A stretch of 64,000 bases of DNA, taken from assembly GCA_937995345.1 (NCBI GenBank), contig CALKKS010000028.1:1-64000 (forward strand), in the 5' to 3' direction. Position 1 is the first letter of the stretch; every line of letters starts with the position of its first letter. Below are positions 61,972-64,000 of this stretch, piece after piece. Made by a program: the position numbers and the translations under genes. Under the pieces are notes generated by a model. That model was not told the origin of the DNA. It saw only the letters and a program-made list of their open reading frames with translations, and did no database searches. This DNA comes from an uncultured Collinsella sp. GTDB lineage: Bacteria; Actinomycetota; Coriobacteriia; Coriobacteriales; Coriobacteriaceae.

Positions 61972-63751
61972 ACTCGTTGAGTAGCCTTACGGCTTCGGCG
62001 GCCATGTTCTCGACCGTCATGCCGTTCTGAGCGAGCAACTCTTTGGGGTCGTAGCGGTCGGGGAAGCCCTTGGCGATGCCGAAGGTGCGCGTGCGCACGG
62101 GCGTGCAGGCCAAGTAGCACGCGACACGCTCGCCCCAGCCACCGTCCAAGATGCCGTCCTCGAGAGTGACGACAATGCGATGCTCGGCGGCAAGGCTGTC
62201 GAGGAACTCACGGTCGAGCTCAGTTGCATAGCGCGGGTTGACGAGCGTGGCCTCGATGCCGTACTCGGCAGCCAAGCGGTTTGCCACGCGCTCGCCCAGC
62301 TCAAAGAAATCGCCAAGCGCGAGCACGGCAACGTCGCGGCCCTGGCGCACGACGTTGTAGCGCGCGACGCCGTAATCGTCGCCCTCGGCAGGCGCCAGAT
62401 CGGGGCGGCTTACCAGGCCAATGCCCGGCACACGGATCGCTACGGGATGCTCGCGGTGGTCGAGCGACCAGCTCAGCATGGACAGATATTCCTCCATGCA
62501 GGCCGGCGCCAAGTAGTGCATGTTGGGAAGACCGCCCAGCATGGAAATATCAAAGAACGAGAGGTGCGTCTCGGATGTGGTGCCAAAGATCGACGCGCCA
62601 AATACCAGGATGGTTGCGGGGGCGTCGTTGAGGCACAGGTCGTGCCACAGTTCGTCGTAGGCACGCTGCAAAAACGTGCCGTACACACCAAAGACCGGCT
62701 TGGCACCGGCGCTGGCGAGCGCGGTGGCAAAGGTGACGGCGTGTTCCTCGGCAATGCCCACGTCGACAAACTGCTTGCCTGCCGCGGCGCGAAGCTCGGG
62801 TGTAAAGCCCATGATGTAGGGCGTGGCCGCCGTGATGCCCACGACCTGCGGATCGCGCTCGATGGCAGCGCTCAGGGCCTCGCCCGTAATATCGGCATAG
62901 GTGCGCGGCGCAGGCTCGCTCGGATGGCCCGGGCAGAGCTTGCGCCCAGTCGCCATGTCAAACGGACCCACATGATGCCAGCGCTCGGGGTCGCTCTGGG
63001 CCGGCTCAAAGCCCTTACCCTTGGCGGTGGAGACGTGCAGCACGATGGGATGATCGATATCGCGCAGTTCCTGCAGCGCGTCGACTAGGGCCAACACATC
63101 GTTGCCGGCGTCCAGATAGCGGTAGTCGAGTCCCATCGCGCGGAAAACGTTGCGCTCGCAGGTGCCGTTGCTGGCGCGCAGCTCGGCCAGATTGCGATAC
63201 AGGCCACCGTGGTTTTCGGCGATGGACTGGTCGTTGTCATTGACGACGATGATCAAGTTGCTGTCGAGCTCGGCGGCATTGTTAAAGCCCTCAAACGCCA
63301 GACCGCCCGAAAGCGAACCGTCGCCAATGATGGTAATGACGTTGTAGCTGTCGCCCGCCAAATCGCGGGCGTGTGCCAAGCCGCAGCCCAGGCTCACCGA
63401 TGTGGAGGTATGACCCATGGCGAACAGGTCGTGCTCGGACTCGTCGGGATTGGCAAAGCCAGAAGCCTCGCCATAACGCTCCGGATCGATATAGGTGTAC
63501 GCGCGCCCAGTCAGCGCCTTGTGGGCGTAGGTCTGGTGCGAAACGTCAAAGACAATCTTGTCGATGGGGGAGTTAAACACGCGATGAAGCGCAACCGTAA
63601 GCTCAACGACGCCCAAGTTGGGGGCAACGTGCCCGCCGACGGCGGCGGAGCTTTCGAGGATTGCCTGACGGATCTCGCCGCAGAGCAGCGGAAGCTCGGC
63701 GCGGTCGAGAGCCTTGACGTCCTCGGGCGTTGTCGTTTGCGTAAGCAGCAT
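61970..63751 (-). CDS. 1-deoxy-D-xylulose-5-phosphate synthase-like transketolase
   Basis: A 593-aa thiamine diphosphate enzyme of the Dxs family; standard Dxs is about 620-640 aa. The thiamine-binding motif GDGSLSGGLAFEGFNNAAEL, then NDNDQSI, is present, and HQTYAHKALTGR and DVGIAEEHAVTFATALAS fit Dxs. But the conserved DRAGLVG.DG.TH.G region reads FGASIFGTTSETHLSFFDIS, so several substrate-contacting residues differ. It may be a functional short Dxs for isoprenoid and thiamine precursors or a related acyloin synthase. ATG at 63751 follows GGAG. No dxr or other MEP gene is near. Confidence 0.8.
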   Translation of the reverse strand: MLLTQTTTPEDVKALDRAELPLLCGEIRQAILESSAAVGGHVAPNLGVVELTVALHRVFNSPIDKIVFDVSHQTYAHKALTGRAYTYIDPERYGEASGFANPDESEHDLFAMGHTSTSVSLGCGLAHARDLAGDSYNVITIIGDGSLSGGLAFEGFNNAAELDSNLIIVVNDNDQSIAENHGGLYRNLAELRASNGTCERNVFRAMGLDYRYLDAGNDVLALVDALQELRDIDHPIVLHVSTAKGKGFEPAQSDPERWHHVGPFDMATGRKLCPGHPSEPAPRTYADITGEALSAAIERDPQVVGITAATPYIMGFTPELRAAAGKQFVDVGIAEEHAVTFATALASAGAKPVFGVYGTFLQRAYDELWHDLCLNDAPATILVFGASIFGTTSETHLSFFDISMLGGLPNMHYLAPACMEEYLSMLSWSLDHREHPVAIRVPGIGLVSRPDLAPAEGDDYGVARYNVVRQGRDVAVLALGDFFELGERVANRLAAEYGIEATLVNPRYATELDREFLDSLAAEHRIVVTLEDGILDGGWGERVACYLACTPVRTRTFGIAKGFPDRYDPKELLAQNGMTVENMAAEAVRLLNE

Positions 63752-63979
63752 CGTTGTGGGTTACTCCATGCGAATCGTGCGCCGGCACTCCCTCGGCCGG
63801 CACAATTGCACAAGACAGTCTCGCACATTTTGGCGTTTGATATGTGACGGCGGCGCGGTAATTCGCCAACTGGTGGGGCAAAACGTTTTGTCCGATGCCA
63901 TACTGGTAGATTCGATGATGATTTTATTCATTGCGTGCAGGCCGTGACTTGCCGTCGCGGGCCGCTGGAAGGAGGCAGC
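63752..63979. promoter_or_regulatory. Divergent promoter region at window end
   Basis: 228 bp between the Dxs-like gene and the last partial gene. GTGCCGGCCGAGGGAGTGCCGGC-like sequence at 63780-63802 forms a short GCCGGC stem. Nothing else recognised. Confidence 0.35.
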
Positions 63980-64000
63980 ATGCCTGATGCCGCTCGTGCC
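63980..64000 (+). CDS. Start of a gene cut by the window end
   Basis: ATG at 63980 is preceded by an excellent GGAAGGAGG ribosome-binding site. Only MPDAARA is visible; function cannot be told. Confidence 0.55.

Overview
The window looks like part of the chromosome of an anaerobic, high-GC Gram-positive bacterium of the Coriobacteriia, most like Collinsella. Four things suggest this: GC-rich codon use; fermentative pyruvate formate-lyase genes; lipoproteins with twin-arginine-like leaders; and a very large LPXTG surface protein. The genus is an inference from gene content and style, not from a marker gene. No rRNA, tRNA or CRISPR array was found.

Layout. 0.1-4.8 kb: a MarR-controlled heterodimeric ABC exporter. 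5.3-10.0 kb: a pyruvate formate-lyase locus in which the enzyme body and its glycyl-radical domain are separate genes, then degV and the activase pflA. 10.5-17.4 kb: MTA/SAH nucleosidase, the GTPase EngB, and the aspartate-family genes thrB, thrC, aspartokinase and asd. 17.4-19.7 kb: an IS110-type element inserted inside a nested palindrome, then repeat-rich DNA. 19.7-30.3 kb: ogt, a CLC channel, a GyrI-like protein, a MacB-type ABC transporter, an unusual membrane-bound HTH protein, a small conserved protein and pfkA, with a ~500-bp intergenic block present twice.

30.4-42.8 kb, all on the minus strand, is the most striking region. It encodes an LPXTG surface protein, two FMN-binding-domain proteins, a NapH-like 4Fe-4S membrane protein, the flavin transferase ApbE, a NusG-domain-II (EetA-like) protein, a Gx/EetB-like membrane protein fused to an ECF ATPase, a second ECF ATPase fused to EcfT, and an Ntn-type amidohydrolase. 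Together these look like a flavin-based electron-transfer chain that moves electrons from the membrane to the cell surface, related to but different from the Listeria extracellular electron transfer locus.

43-64 kb: M18 aminopeptidase, 2-hydroxyacid dehydrogenase, methionine aminopeptidase, a radical SAM protein, a flavin-reductase-like protein, an AAA/DUF4143 ATPase, an alpha/beta hydrolase, a degenerate-GGDEF/REC/HD-GYP protein with an HPt partner, a DUF2975/XRE pair, a three-gene ABC transporter, a class-I glutamine amidotransferase-like hydrolase, a four-gene polar amino acid ABC transporter, and a divergent Dxs-like transketolase. The window ends seven codons into another gene.

Intergenic DNA is unusually rich in nested inverted repeats (a hairpin inside a longer palindrome). 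One family has conserved inner boxes but arm sequences that differ between copies while staying self-complementary. Other dispersed hairpin families recur two or three times.
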